A DNA stretch of 64,000 nucleotides from Cladopsammia gracilis (taxonomy: Eukaryota; Cnidaria; Anthozoa; Scleractinia; Dendrophylliidae): assembly GCA_022457155.1 (NCBI GenBank), contig JAJGOT010000099.1, positions 1,046,001-1,110,000 of the forward strand. The letters run 5' to 3'. The notes under the pieces were generated by a model. That model saw nothing but the letters and a program-made list of their open reading frames with translations, did no database searches and had not been told where the DNA came from. The number at the start of each line of letters is the position of its first letter. Position 1 is the stretch's first letter. Both the position numbers and the translations under genes were made by a program. Shown here piece after piece: positions 42,495 through 53,500 of this stretch.

Positions 42495-44300
42495 AGAGTT
42501 TATTGTATATACACCTAATTGCAATAGCGTTGTCATATAAAAAAATAAAAAGAAAAAAGAAAAAAAAATGGAATTAATTAACCAAGTGATGTGATTTGAA
42601 GTTCGCTTGATGATCAGCCCCGAATAGCATCAAAATGACACCAAGAAACTGATGCAAATGATTCCAATCAATAACATTATTAATATACAGCTATAAACGT
42701 GCGTGTTCTGAATGTTGCAAGGTATGTTGATTATTGTTGTTTTTTTTTTTGCCTTTTGCATTTTTCTTTTCGCTTTTTAATATGACAACGTTATTGCAAT
42801 ATAATGGTTAACATTTTTTATTTTACAGAAGCACAACATTTTTCCCTTCAACCCACATGTTCCACTAACAATACCCAGTCTAGAAACAAAACCTCTTCAA
42901 GAATACTTCCCACTTGCTCAGAATGCTACAAGCCAATGCCTGATCATAAAGGTCGATGTAAGACTGAAGTAACATGGCTGTCTTAGTTTTGATGACTACG
43001 TGGCCAAATGCTAAGATTATAAATTATCAGTTTTTTTTTCACATTCCGATAAAACTTATATTCATATTAATTCTGAATGCTGTTGTATTTGACGTGGTCA
43101 CTTTGAAAAAGATGCTAAAGGTAACTCGGAAATGGGCCATTGTGATCTGATAAATAAAATGCCATACAAATCATTGCTACTAAATACTCTGAATTCAAAA
43201 AATACAAAAATTAACTAAGTAAAAGGGCTCTCTAGTCAAGATAGATTGAATGTAAGTACTTTTGCCACCCCCACCCCTCCCAATTTGCCCCGTAGCAACC
43301 AAATTCGCCTCCCAATTGGCTTAATATATAATCAAGTTGAGATTTCCCCTCAGTGAAAAAAAAGACTATTTTGAACAAATAAGCTAGACTAACAACAAAA
43401 TTAGTTACATTCACATTCGTAATTATTTTGTTGCTCATGACTTTTATTGATTTCGTACATTCGTAGCTCCTAAAAGAACCGTTGAGTCCTCTATGACTGC
43501 AATGTCTAACTCCACGATTAGACCTACAGGTATTTTCAGTGTTTCCCTCCATGTTCTCTGTCCTGCCGAGACGTATATCCAGTTGACTCATGCGACTCGT
43601 ATTTTGTGCTTTTGCTATGATAAACACAGGCAGGAAGTCGCCTCGTCTTATCCCACCCCATATATTATATATTTGACGCAAGTGTCAGAAACAAAACACG
43701 CGCGAAGACATAGAGGTCAAACCCATTCTGAAGTGATGCTACTTTTCCCGCCAAAAAAACATCAACTTGCAAAGACCATTTAGCAGCTTTACAATACTAC
43801 ACCATCACATAATACCTCTCACGTCTTTAGCATATTTACCTATCAAAGGCACCCACCTTTTCCAGTTCTTGTTGTTGTTTTTTTATTAACCTTACGTTCT
43901 CTCTCATTAACGAGATGGCTTTAAGAGCCCTTTGATTTAACCCGCAAGCGTAATGAACGGGTTATCGGTAACGGTGGCTATACAATATAAATAATTTTTT
44001 CAATACAATATCCTTTATTAGTTTTCCCAAATTGGATCTTTCAAACTAAGTTACTCACTCACTCACTCACTCGCTCACTCCTTCCATCAGCTGTAAACTT
44101 AGTGACTTATGCTTTGTTACGAATGCGTTTCGTAACAAGAACAGCGTGAATCCAGCGATAACAATAACTAATTTGTTGTAAACGAATATAAACAACAATA
44201 AGCTTAAAGATGTTTCGCATTTGCAGTCTTAAATGCAACATTAAAATCGATCTTAAAGGATTTTCCAATCGAGACACGCATTTTGATGTGTATCTACCTT
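42494..44300. other. No gene supported
   Basis: A 60-codon plus-strand frame (42804-42986) follows a splice-acceptor-like TTTTATTTTACAG and contains CSECYKPMPDHKGRCK, which could be a zinc-binding exon, but no partner exon was recognised. The 149-codon minus-strand frame at 43232-43681 has no domain signature. ACTC-rich short repeats lie near 44055-44085. Confidence 0.35.
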
Positions 44301-44882
44301 AAGGTGGTCAGACACGAGGGGTCATGTAGCAGAGACATGTCGCAGCGACATGTAGCAGCGACAAAAATTTGTGTAGTGCACACTGAGGGACATGTAGCAG
44401 GGACGTGCGCCGGGACATGTAGCAGGGACAAAATCATAGCGCTTGCACACACATGAAAATGTTGCGAGGGCACGTCTCAGGGACATATGTTGCAGCGACA
44501 CGTCCCCTCGTGTGAACTGATGCTTTCGCAATTGTGCAACACCAATTTTGGGGACATTTTGTCCCCGCGACATGTCGTACGGAGTTCAACTTGTTGAACT
44601 TCATGGGACACGTCGCGGGAACAAAATGTCCCCAAAATTGGTGTTGCACAATTGTGAAAGTATCAGTTCACATGAGGGGACGTGTTGCTGCCACATGTCC
44701 CTGAGACATGTCCCCGAAACATTTTCATGTGTGTGCAAGCGCTATGATTTTGTCCCTGTTACATGTCCCCGCTGCATGTCCCTGCTACATGTCCCTCAGT
44801 GTGCACTACACAAATTTTTGTCGCTGCTACATGTCGCTGCGACATGTCCCTGCTACGTGACCCCTCGTGTCTGACCACCTTT
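44301..44882. mobile_element. 582-bp fold-back element built of ACATGTC words
   Basis: Two arms of about 280 bp. Left end AAGGTGGTCAGACACGAGGG, right end its complement. Interiors consist of ACATGTCGC, ACATGTAGC and ACATGTCCC words. The centre lies near 44590 (AGTTCAACTTGTTGAACTTC). Frames of 71-108 codons on both strands are by-products. Confidence 0.85.
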
Positions 44883-44921
44883 ACAATAACAAAATTCAGT
44901 CAGTGAGCATGTGTTTCTCGA

Positions 44922-44984
44922 TGCCTCGTGGGCTAGCGCCTGATTTGCACTCGGGAGGCCCAGGTTCAATTCACCCTCAGCACC
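44922..44984 (+). other. tRNA-Ala-like pseudogene or SINE head
   Basis: The anticodon arm CCTGA-TTTGCAC-TCGGG pairs, with U33, TGC (Ala) and A37. A box B-like GGTTCAATTC and a T8 run follow. The D arm is shortened and the acceptor does not close, so it is degenerate. Confidence 0.45.
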
Positions 44985-46211
44985 GTTTTTTTTCTTCGAA
45001 CTGGACATTATGAAAGTGATTTACTTTTTTTTTGCGTTCGTCAAAAATCCTTACGTTTAATTTTGAAAGAAATATCGAACCGTGTCAGTGTGAAAACATA
45101 GGCTTACCGCAATACTGCGTAATGTGTTAGCATTTCTTATTCACGGGTTGGCTCTTAGGAGCTTTTGATTATTGTTCTAAGAATGTTTAAAATGTTAATT
45201 AACTCTTTTTAAAAATCGCCTAAGGATAAAGTTACTAAAGGATTATGGAACTCTTAAGAACTCTATTTTTGTTATTTTTATTGTAAATAGTAGTCAATAG
45301 TGTATATAAACATAATCTTAGTAAAATTTTAATAGTATTTGAAAATTCTCTTTGGGAAAGTCAATGAAGTGTGTATGTATTGATGCATATACCCCTCGTT
45401 ATTATGCCTCTCGGTTTGCACGACGTGTTATTTCGTGCGTCTCACTAATGTAAGAGTCTTCCTATCAGTTAACGTCTCAATTTAGTTTCTTGATTTATTG
45501 CTTGGTTTTGAAATTTGCAATATCAGGTTTACTAAACTCATCATGAACATTATATTTTTCTCATTTCATTGCCGAGCTTAAAATGTAAAATCACGTTTTA
45601 TTATTTATCTCTAAAACCATATTTACTAAATCTTTATTTAATACAAATATTAAAACCTGAGAGAAAAGAGTTAGCCTTTTACTAAATTTGTTAATAGCAG
45701 GTGATAGGTATCACGTTTTAAATTTATTTCTCATCTGTTGAAAACAGGCCCTCGCCAAATAAGAGCCGGCAAACAATTTGCTTTAGGATTTGGTTCTACA
45801 ACAGTCAATTAAAAACCGCTCCACTCCCTAATTAAAGATATAATTGTCTTCTGTCAATAGAACATTGCGGCGTGAATTTGAAGTTCCCCTGCTTTTGTCT
45901 ATTTGGGGACTAATAATATTGTAAGTACAAAACACTTCTATTTGTTTTCCGGTTAACGAAAAATCACGCGACACGGGGACCACGTGCACGGAAGGGTGCT
46001 GAGAATAGTTTACCGTATTGGCCCTTCAGCCCACCAATGAATGTTCCAAACAAAATCCCCTGTAATTACATTTGTCTCGCTTCACTTTAGCCCCCTCTTT
46101 GAAATGACACTCGTCGCTGTTGTTCTTGTTGAAGAAAACAAGAAATGTCGAAAAGTAAGCTAAATCTCTGACTGCACTATCAGAAAATAAAAACCCTTTC
46201 TTGGATTGCTG
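44985..46211. other. No gene seen
   Basis: AT-rich DNA with no repeats or coding signatures that I can support. Confidence 0.4.
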
Positions 46212-46352
46212 CAATAGAGGTTTTGCACGGCAGCCATGTTGCATGGCAGGAACAATAGATTCTTTTTCCCATGGGAAAGAATGTTCTTTCTAATGCAAAA
46301 CATTTTCATTGTTCCTGCCATGCAACATGGCTGCCGTGCTAAACCTCTATTG
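46212..46352. mobile_element. MITE, CAATAGAGG family
   Basis: 141 bp: CAATAGAGGTTTTGCACGGC...CATGTTGCATGG...GGAACAAT arm and its complement ending CCTCTATTG. Second member of the family at 7237-7364, and better preserved. Confidence 0.8.
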
Positions 46353-47580
46353 TAGACAGAAGTAGCTGGGATGTTCTAAAAATTAATAGCATTTTTAGAA
46401 CCGTTACCCCACTCCCCCTTTCCAATGTTGGAATCTCAGCCAACAATTTCGCATTAAAAAATTCTAGTTATAACCGATATTGTAAAAGGGGGAGGGAAGA
46501 GAAAGAATTGAATGGTAAAGTAAAAGACTACCAACCTTCCCAACACTTTTGTCTTTGATTGTAGTATTCAAAACTGGTAGCTAGCTGGTTTGGAATATGA
46601 TATTGCTTGGCGGAAAACGATTTATTAAAGTCATGCAGTTTATACATCATCAAAACGTATTTTATTCAAAATCTACAAATTTTAAGCTGATTTTTTCGCC
46701 TTCAAAATAAATATTTACAGACATGCACAGTATCTGTGCTTGAAATGTTTTTGTCGTCGTCAGAATTAAAGTAAAGTTGTTATCCTTAAATTTACCTACA
46801 ATCAAAATTCTGATATGCATTTTGCTGCGATACAAATATCTGAATCCAGCCGTGTTTAAAGTAATCGTCAGTTAAATATATCGAAGCCCGACAAAAACAA
46901 GGAATTGAAAACAAAAACGTCTTTTCTTCTTTAAAGGCTAATATCCTGGCTTTATGTCAATTTTTAACAGGTCCCTCAATGAGCGAACAATACTGTCTTA
47001 CAGAGGGATTATACCTGCATAAATATTATTTGTGTATCACATGTTGAATAAGTGCAAATTTCTACAAAATTAATTAAGAACATTAATCTTACTTAACAAA
47101 AAAGTCCTTTAAAGATTAAAAATGAGTTATTAGAATCAGTCAAATGTTAATTAAAAAGTAACTTTCAATTACTTACAGTGAATTTTCTAGGTGTTGAATT
47201 ATGTGTTCTACAGACATTACAGTTTCTAAAACTGGACCACCCTTGTCAGCCGTGATAAATTAAATAACAATTATTCCTGCCAAAACACGAACGGATTTAA
47301 ACTAAATTGTCAATGTCCTTATGATGTTCCACTCTTGATCGTCAAAGCATCATCTTGTTCATTGAAAGAGGCAAACAGAAGTGTAAAGCAAAATCTCGAT
47401 AAATACAATTTTCAACACAAGATACTGATATCGGTACTAGTGGTTTCCTCTGGATCGATCAAGATCGAGATGACGGCTGAGCGATTCAAAATAAAACAGT
47501 TATTAATCCTTGTAGGTAAGCAGTTTTTAAATACATAAATTTAGATTTTTTCCTAGAATGCAAAGCTCAACTTTCTACCG
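46353..47580. other. Downstream flank of the two-helix protein gene
   Basis: Probable 3' UTR and intergenic DNA. A 67-codon plus-strand frame (47335-47538) is unsupported. Confidence 0.35.
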
Positions 47581-49173
47581 TTAAACAACAATCTCTTCTT
47601 CTTCAGATTGTGACAAGTACACAAGGACCACGCTTGGTCTTTGTTGCTCCACCTGATTACCTGAGCTTGGAGTTTCAGCTGTATTACTAGCGCCGCTTTC
47701 CTCTTCATTATCAACGCTTTCTTGAATAGTGTTTTCTGGCGCAGTCAGAGATAATATAGGCCTTGAAAAAGGTGATCGATTGTTCGTCAAATACACAGGG
47801 GTTTGAACGTTGCCACGTGTAGGGCTTTCTGAGGCACGCGTGGAGAGTGATCCGGGGGAATGTAATGGTGGATTTGGTGAGAGTGAAGATGGATGATAGC
47901 GCGGCGCAGATCTGTAGTGATGTGGGTGGTAGCGTGGTAAGAGTGAACCTGAAGTTTGCGCGGCAGAGTTTGGAACTGGGCTTAACCTATGTGGACTGTG
48001 ATTAATCCCATTTTCTCTTGGTGAAATCCCGGGAGCCGGAATTGACGATGTTTGATGTGCACCAGTTGACGAATCGAGCCGGGTAGCTTGTCCTAAGGGA
48101 GAAAGAGTGGAAATTGGAATGCCAACGTCGATTGTTTGTTGATCAGTAGGTACATTGAGGGACGCTCGTCGTTCCGTTGGTCCATATGTTGGTAGATTAA
48201 GGGATGTACGCCGTTCAGTTGGCGCTGCAGTTTGCACAGAAGACGGGGATGGAGGAGATGATTGATAATCAGGAGGATATAGCATACTTTCTTCCGAAGC
48301 TGTAGAATCGATTCTGCGCATTCTGCCAACCACTCTGTCGTAAGCAGGGGGCGGAAAACCCATGGGTAAACTTTCTGATAACGGACGGCTCGGTACAGGA
48401 GGTTGATATGGCGGAGGAAGGGGATGTGAGTGTCTTCTAACATGGCGAGAGGCACGACTAGGGTCGATAAACACTCGTTGTGCGTCGGTTGCCACTCTAG
48501 GACGTTCGGGAAAATGTAATACTTGCGGTCTGGCGACTCCAGGACCACGCTCGTGATATTCCCGCACCATTCTCGTTGACCTGTGAATTGCGGTTACCGG
48601 CGGGTCGGTGACGTAACGAGTATTCACGGGATCGATAACTCTTCGTTGGTCATCGTGATGATATCGCTCGCGATAGATGAATCGTCGGGGATTCCCTTCG
48701 GACGAGCTATCTGAATGAGACATTGAGTTATTGGTGGAAAGTGTTGAAGCGCCTCTGGCACAGATCTCAGATGAGGCAAAAGCCAGAATTTCTTCTCTAG
48801 GTGCATATTGCCTTGAGTCTTGTCTTGCAATAGCGGAGCCTTTCTGAAACTTGGCGTAAATGATCGCAGACCACCCTAGTACAACGATGAGCAGTAAACC
48901 AAATCCGATCAATGCACCCGCACTTATCTGATCTATTTCGCTGTTAGAGCTTTGAAAGTGTACTACAGCTATTATTATGATACCAGTCAAGCACAATACC
49001 ATTAGCCAGCAGAGAAGGCACAAGCAGAAAAGTTTTTTCCTTCGTGACGAAGCCTCACGGCTAAATGAATGTCTTATACTCAATCTCGGCATTTCACGCT
49101 GCACTTGTCTAGGCGTGCCATCTTGGCGGCCAGTGCGAGCGGAATGTTCGTTATTCGCACCTTCTGGTTGCAT
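47581..49173 (-). CDS. Two-helix membrane protein with PPxY motifs (single exon)
   Basis: 530 residues, ATG at 49173-49171, stop TAA at 47583-47581, no introns. A basic N-terminus (SSRRKK, residues 42-47) precedes two hydrophobic helices (about 48-72 and 84-107), joined by a short loop SSNSEIDQ. The other ~420 residues are polar and rich in Pro, Ser and Arg. By the positive-inside rule both ends face the cytosol (inference). Three PPxY motifs at 253-256 (PPPY), 275-278 (PPAY) and 300-303 (PPDY) are class I WW-domain ligands, as used by adaptors of NEDD4-type ubiquitin ligases (family knowledge). A short internal repeat PTERR(T/A)SLN occurs at 318-326 and 332-340. The C-terminus EIVV fits a class II PDZ ligand. 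I do not recognise the family; a trafficking or ubiquitin-adaptor role is a guess. Confidence 0.82.
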   Translation of the reverse strand: MQPEGANNEHSARTGRQDGTPRQVQREMPRLSIRHSFSREASSRRKKLFCLCLLCWLMVLCLTGIIIIAVVHFQSSNSEIDQISAGALIGFGLLLIVVLGWSAIIYAKFQKGSAIARQDSRQYAPREEILAFASSEICARGASTLSTNNSMSHSDSSSEGNPRRFIYRERYHHDDQRRVIDPVNTRYVTDPPVTAIHRSTRMVREYHERGPGVARPQVLHFPERPRVATDAQRVFIDPSRASRHVRRHSHPLPPPYQPPVPSRPLSESLPMGFPPPAYDRVVGRMRRIDSTASEESMLYPPDYQSSPPSPSSVQTAAPTERRTSLNLPTYGPTERRASLNVPTDQQTIDVGIPISTLSPLGQATRLDSSTGAHQTSSIPAPGISPRENGINHSPHRLSPVPNSAAQTSGSLLPRYHPHHYRSAPRYHPSSLSPNPPLHSPGSLSTRASESPTRGNVQTPVYLTNNRSPFSRPILSLTAPENTIQESVDNEEESGASNTAETPSSGNQVEQQRPSVVLVYLSQSEEEEIVV

Positions 49174-51397
49174 TTTCGCGTTTTCCTCGGTCGCCGTGAC
49201 TTTACAGTTGCTGTTGAAACGATCAAATCACTTCTGTTGCTTCCTTTCAAACGGAGCTTTAGAAACATCAATGTTACCACAATGTCGACAAATTGTGTCT
49301 AAATCAACCGAACAACAGCGCATAATTGGTTTTATATTGAGCGCAGTAAAACCTCTTAACAAAACATCATTCTTGTGGCAAACATGTCCGGTGACGTGTA
49401 CCGAAATTGAGACTGTTAAATATTGCAGTTTGAACTGCGCTATCAAAAACGGTTCATTTTCAACTCTCAAGATTTATCCAAACTGTCTATGGACAAAAAG
49501 CAAGTATTAAGACGTTTTATCCAACCTATTAACCCTGAAAAAATCAAATAGTTTAGAGAACTGTTCATAAAAATAATCGTATAAAAGATTGCTGCGTATG
49601 GCATATATTGGATCGAATGTTAAGCGTCACTGCTCATTTCCCTCTTGACAAAGGCAAAGAGCTCCTTTGTACGTTGACCAATTGTTTTCAATATCAAACA
49701 ACTATTAAGTTTATTGCGTTGCAGTCTACTTAGTTAATTTCTATCTATGCTATCGCACCACTCACGAAACAATCTAGAACGGTGACTAACACGCAGTTTG
49801 TGAAAACATCCACGTTCTTGAACGCAAATAAAGCCAAACCTTTTCTGATGTTTGATTCATAATATTGATAAACACAATATTTGGTTCGGTAGCAAAACGG
49901 ATTCTATTTGGTCTGCTTGCGTGTCAAGAATGTAAGTATTTTCCCGCTCAGAGCTCTTTGTTCTGATCATTGTTATTTCCGTTGTTATAGAGATAATAAT
50001 AGATCTTTTTGAAATACTTGTAATTGAGATGAATTCAAATAAAGATGAATAAATTGTCAAAGAAAAAGCGCAAATGTTATCAGTCTTTGTAAGGAAGAAT
50101 CATGCACAACAATTGAAACAAAATATGTAATTTTAACTTTCAAAAAATCAGTTTAATTCAACAACCTTTCGTTGTATGTTGACGCGCTCAAGCCTATAGT
50201 CATCTCTCATTGCATTTTGGTAAACCACAATCCCTCGTTCAGTATTGTTATCGTCTTGTTCTGTTTTGCTCAGTTTCTTTTAATGTTTCCTTCGACACTT
50301 CACATCATCGCCACTTTTCAGACTACAACATTGAATTCCAAACATTGACATTATCCCGGCTTTTCAGTGTCGTTTATTTTTTTTATAAAACGGACGAAAA
50401 CAATTTCGACAGCTACGTTAAAAAATCTCGGAAATGCGAACTTTTGTTCCTGTCACGTCTTTGAGCGTTTTCCGTCAATAGATTGTGAATCTCAGCATAA
50501 AAAAGTGACATGCTTCAATCACTATGTGCTCGCAATAACGTATTGAAAAAGTTCAAGCTAACTTCCATGTTAGACATCTCGGATCTCTTATTCAAACTGT
50601 CCAATGGTAACCACTGAGTGATTTTTTAATGTTATCGTCGGTGCGCCCTTGTTTCGCGTACCGAATTGTCACTGGGGAGAAAAATAAATAATAAATAAGA
50701 GAAGAAGACGAGCTGGATGACGAAAAATATAAACTTGAAAAAACAACCAGACACAATAAGGCCAATATGCGCAAACCATGAGTTATACATGAAAGTGTAG
50801 GGAGATACATGTTATTGACTTTATCGATGGCTTAGCATATTGAGCTCTTTCGACGTGTATGCAGATCAGAAATGATATATTGATAAAGTGACGGTTCTTA
50901 TCACCTGCTACAGTCATAGTAAATCCATTATGATATGATTATGTTTTTTTAACAGTACTTGACAAATCAACTGAGAAGTTTCAAGGAATCAGCATGAACT
51001 ATTGTTCTTAGTCTAAACCTAAACAGTTCTTAATTACCATCATAACGTTTTCGTGCACTTCGTAAATTAAAACATGAATATTTGCTGCGTTTTACTCAGA
51101 GACAAACCTCAGTTGAGTCGTGTAAAGTGGTTTTAACTTTTGAGTCTGTGGATGAAATCGCAAACCATATTCAAATGTATGAAGCTATAAAATGAAGCAG
51201 AACTTTCCTGTAAGTGCTACTGTTTATTATGTTGTTGAAGGTGGTTAAACTTTTGAGTTTGCAGATGAAATCCTAAATCTTATTGTTATGTTTGTTTTTC
51301 AGTATTTTTCCCAAATGGAATTCAGTGGGTTCTTCTCGAAGTATTATTTTGGCCATTCTTATGAGTTAATAAGCGAATATCAGTTAACGAAGCGTTG
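49174..51397. other. Upstream region of the two-helix protein gene, no further gene seen
   Basis: The first few hundred bases are the presumed promoter and 5' UTR of the minus-strand gene. Overlapping short frames on both strands at 48977-49510 are shadows. No repeat structure was recognised beyond. Confidence 0.4.
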
Positions 51398-51401
51398 TTA
51401 A

Positions 51402-51624
51402 AGTGGCAGTATCACGAGATTTCACGCCCGGCACTGTTCATTGTTCTTGCACCGGAATTTTGGACATATCACTGTTAAAAGTTTTTTTTTTTCTTCCGGC
51501 TATCAAAACGGATTTTTTGATTCAACAAATACCTCCACTTCTCGACGGCCTTTTTGAATTTGCCGAATCAAACTTGAAAACATGGGCCGACGTTTTCAAG
51601 CTTCGCCCTCATGACACTGCCCCT
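51402..51624. mobile_element. TTAA-flanked MITE, 223 bp
   Basis: TTAA at 51398-51401 and 51625-51628. Ends AGTGGCAGTATCACGAG and the complement of CTCATGACACTGCCCCT (three mismatches in 17). The 88-codon frame that spans it is not conserved coding sequence. piggyBac-type target. Confidence 0.7.
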
Positions 51625-51628
51625 TTAA

Positions 51629-53500
51629 CAGCCGACTTTTGGATATGGATGTTAAACTTTACTAAGTGAAAGCCGTCCGTGGGTATGTTTAAAACACCAG
51701 AAAAGAACATCACTCAGGTTGTATGTCATCCCAAATTGATGATATTGCCTTGTGCTGTGCACGTCTTACTTAACGAGGCCGCCTTGAGACGAACTCGGCA
51801 ATTCAAAGCTCTTTCCCTTTATATACCACCAGAGTACACGCTATAAAAACTTTGAGTAACGAATGTTGTTTTAAAAATCATAGACAGAGCGATAGGGAGG
51901 TACATCTCAGTAGTTTAATTTGAATCGTCACACTTTAGGACTTAAATTGTGGACTTAAAAAGTTTCTAGAACCACCTTGTACAGCATAATTAACAAATAG
52001 CTAGTAACACAGAAAATTGTGTCGTTACCTGATTGAACGGTCGCATCTTAGAATTTCACACAACGAAGGACAATAATAACTGAAATTGGTCAGTTTTATC
52101 TGAATGATCCTACTTTCAGATTTTATCAAATTCAGAATAAAATGTCCACTAGTTGGATTTGGAATTTTGCATTACATCTTACATATTTAAGCATCCATTT
52201 ATTTAATGAATACGTGACCAAGTAAAGCACGTCACTTTGCGGGGGTGGAGATATGGAGCCGCCGTCTCCGCCATCATTACCGAAAACCGCAACTTCATCG
52301 AAAACACAACTTACGGCAACGCCGGTTGATTTAGGAGAATAATCGACAAATACTAAGGCAGCCGTGTTTCCGAAGTGTTTTTATGATAACTTGCGATCAG
52401 GTCCGATTTTTGCAACGCTGTTATATCCCTTATGTGGCCGCTGGCTAAAATTCCCGCGGGAATGTTAAACCAAGTGAAATGAATATAGAGCCTCATAGAA
52501 GGTTATAATCAATCTATCCTGCACTTTCACTGCCAATGTCAAGTTAACTTTCAATAAGGAAACAAGAAACAACAGGTGTCTCTTTTTTCCATATACTTGA
52601 TTTGGCGTGCGAGTCTAAGAGGACTAAGAGTGCCTTGTTTGTTTCATAACTGATTGAAAAAGCTCATGACGTCACTAAGGCTGGATTGCGGTGGTTTGTA
52701 AAACTCAATACACAAATAGGTAAACGCCGCTAGACGACTGCCTACCCGCCGAAAAAGAACCCGAATTATTGGACCGTGTTCTGTTTCAACAGGTTTCAGC
52801 AAATGATTATTAATAACTGAAATATCTTTGTTTAGCTTGAAACAGGGGTTCCAGATCGCACGAAAACAAATATGGCTGTAAATCACTTGACCTGCGAAGA
52901 TGACATTTCGTCATGTGTCAGCCTTGTCCAGCGGTTCCTTCCATGACCATCCGCCATTTTGAATACTGAGAAGGTCCTGGGGACAAGATTGCAAACACCC
53001 AGCGCGCAACGGAAAAATGTTTGTCACTGGAAATATTTCGCGCAATTGCTTGCATATTTCGCTGTATATCGCCTCGATTGTTCCTAAGAGAAGAGAGCCG
53101 GGGCGGCCGGCAAAATACCCGGCAAGAGAAAAGCCAGTTGACTGTGACTTGTTTCATCATGTCGCTGCACTGTACATGTTGATGCTGTTTCATCATGTTG
53201 CTGTACTACTTTTCACAAGATATCGTGAAACTACGATTCATTTGGTCCCTTAACCGTTTTAAATCTGAAATGATCCCCCGTGAAAATTTTACATTTAGGT
53301 TATCTGTCAAAAATGTGGAATATTATCTGATGCAGCTGCATGTCATATTAGCGCGAAGAAATCTCTTTAAATTGAGTAAGTACCGAATTAAAAATTTAAG
53401 GTTAAAGTCAAAGTTTTCCCAGTTTGCATCATACTCTGTACATAATTACTTTCTATATAATTGAACTTTTAATCTTAATCATACGACTGCTATAAAATTT
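51629..53500. other. No gene seen
   Basis: No domain, splice chain or repeat family that I can support. A short duplicated phrase TTTCATCATGT(C/T)GCTG occurs near 53152 and 53190. Confidence 0.35.

Noticed and set aside
42804..42986. Possible zinc-binding exon (CSECYKPMPDHKGRCK) after an acceptor-like TTTTACAG
   Set aside because: No partner exon, no donor and no start could be linked. Listed only in the regional note.
43232..43681. 149-codon minus-strand open frame
   Set aside because: No domain, no codon pattern and no paralogue; it is within the range expected by chance for this window.
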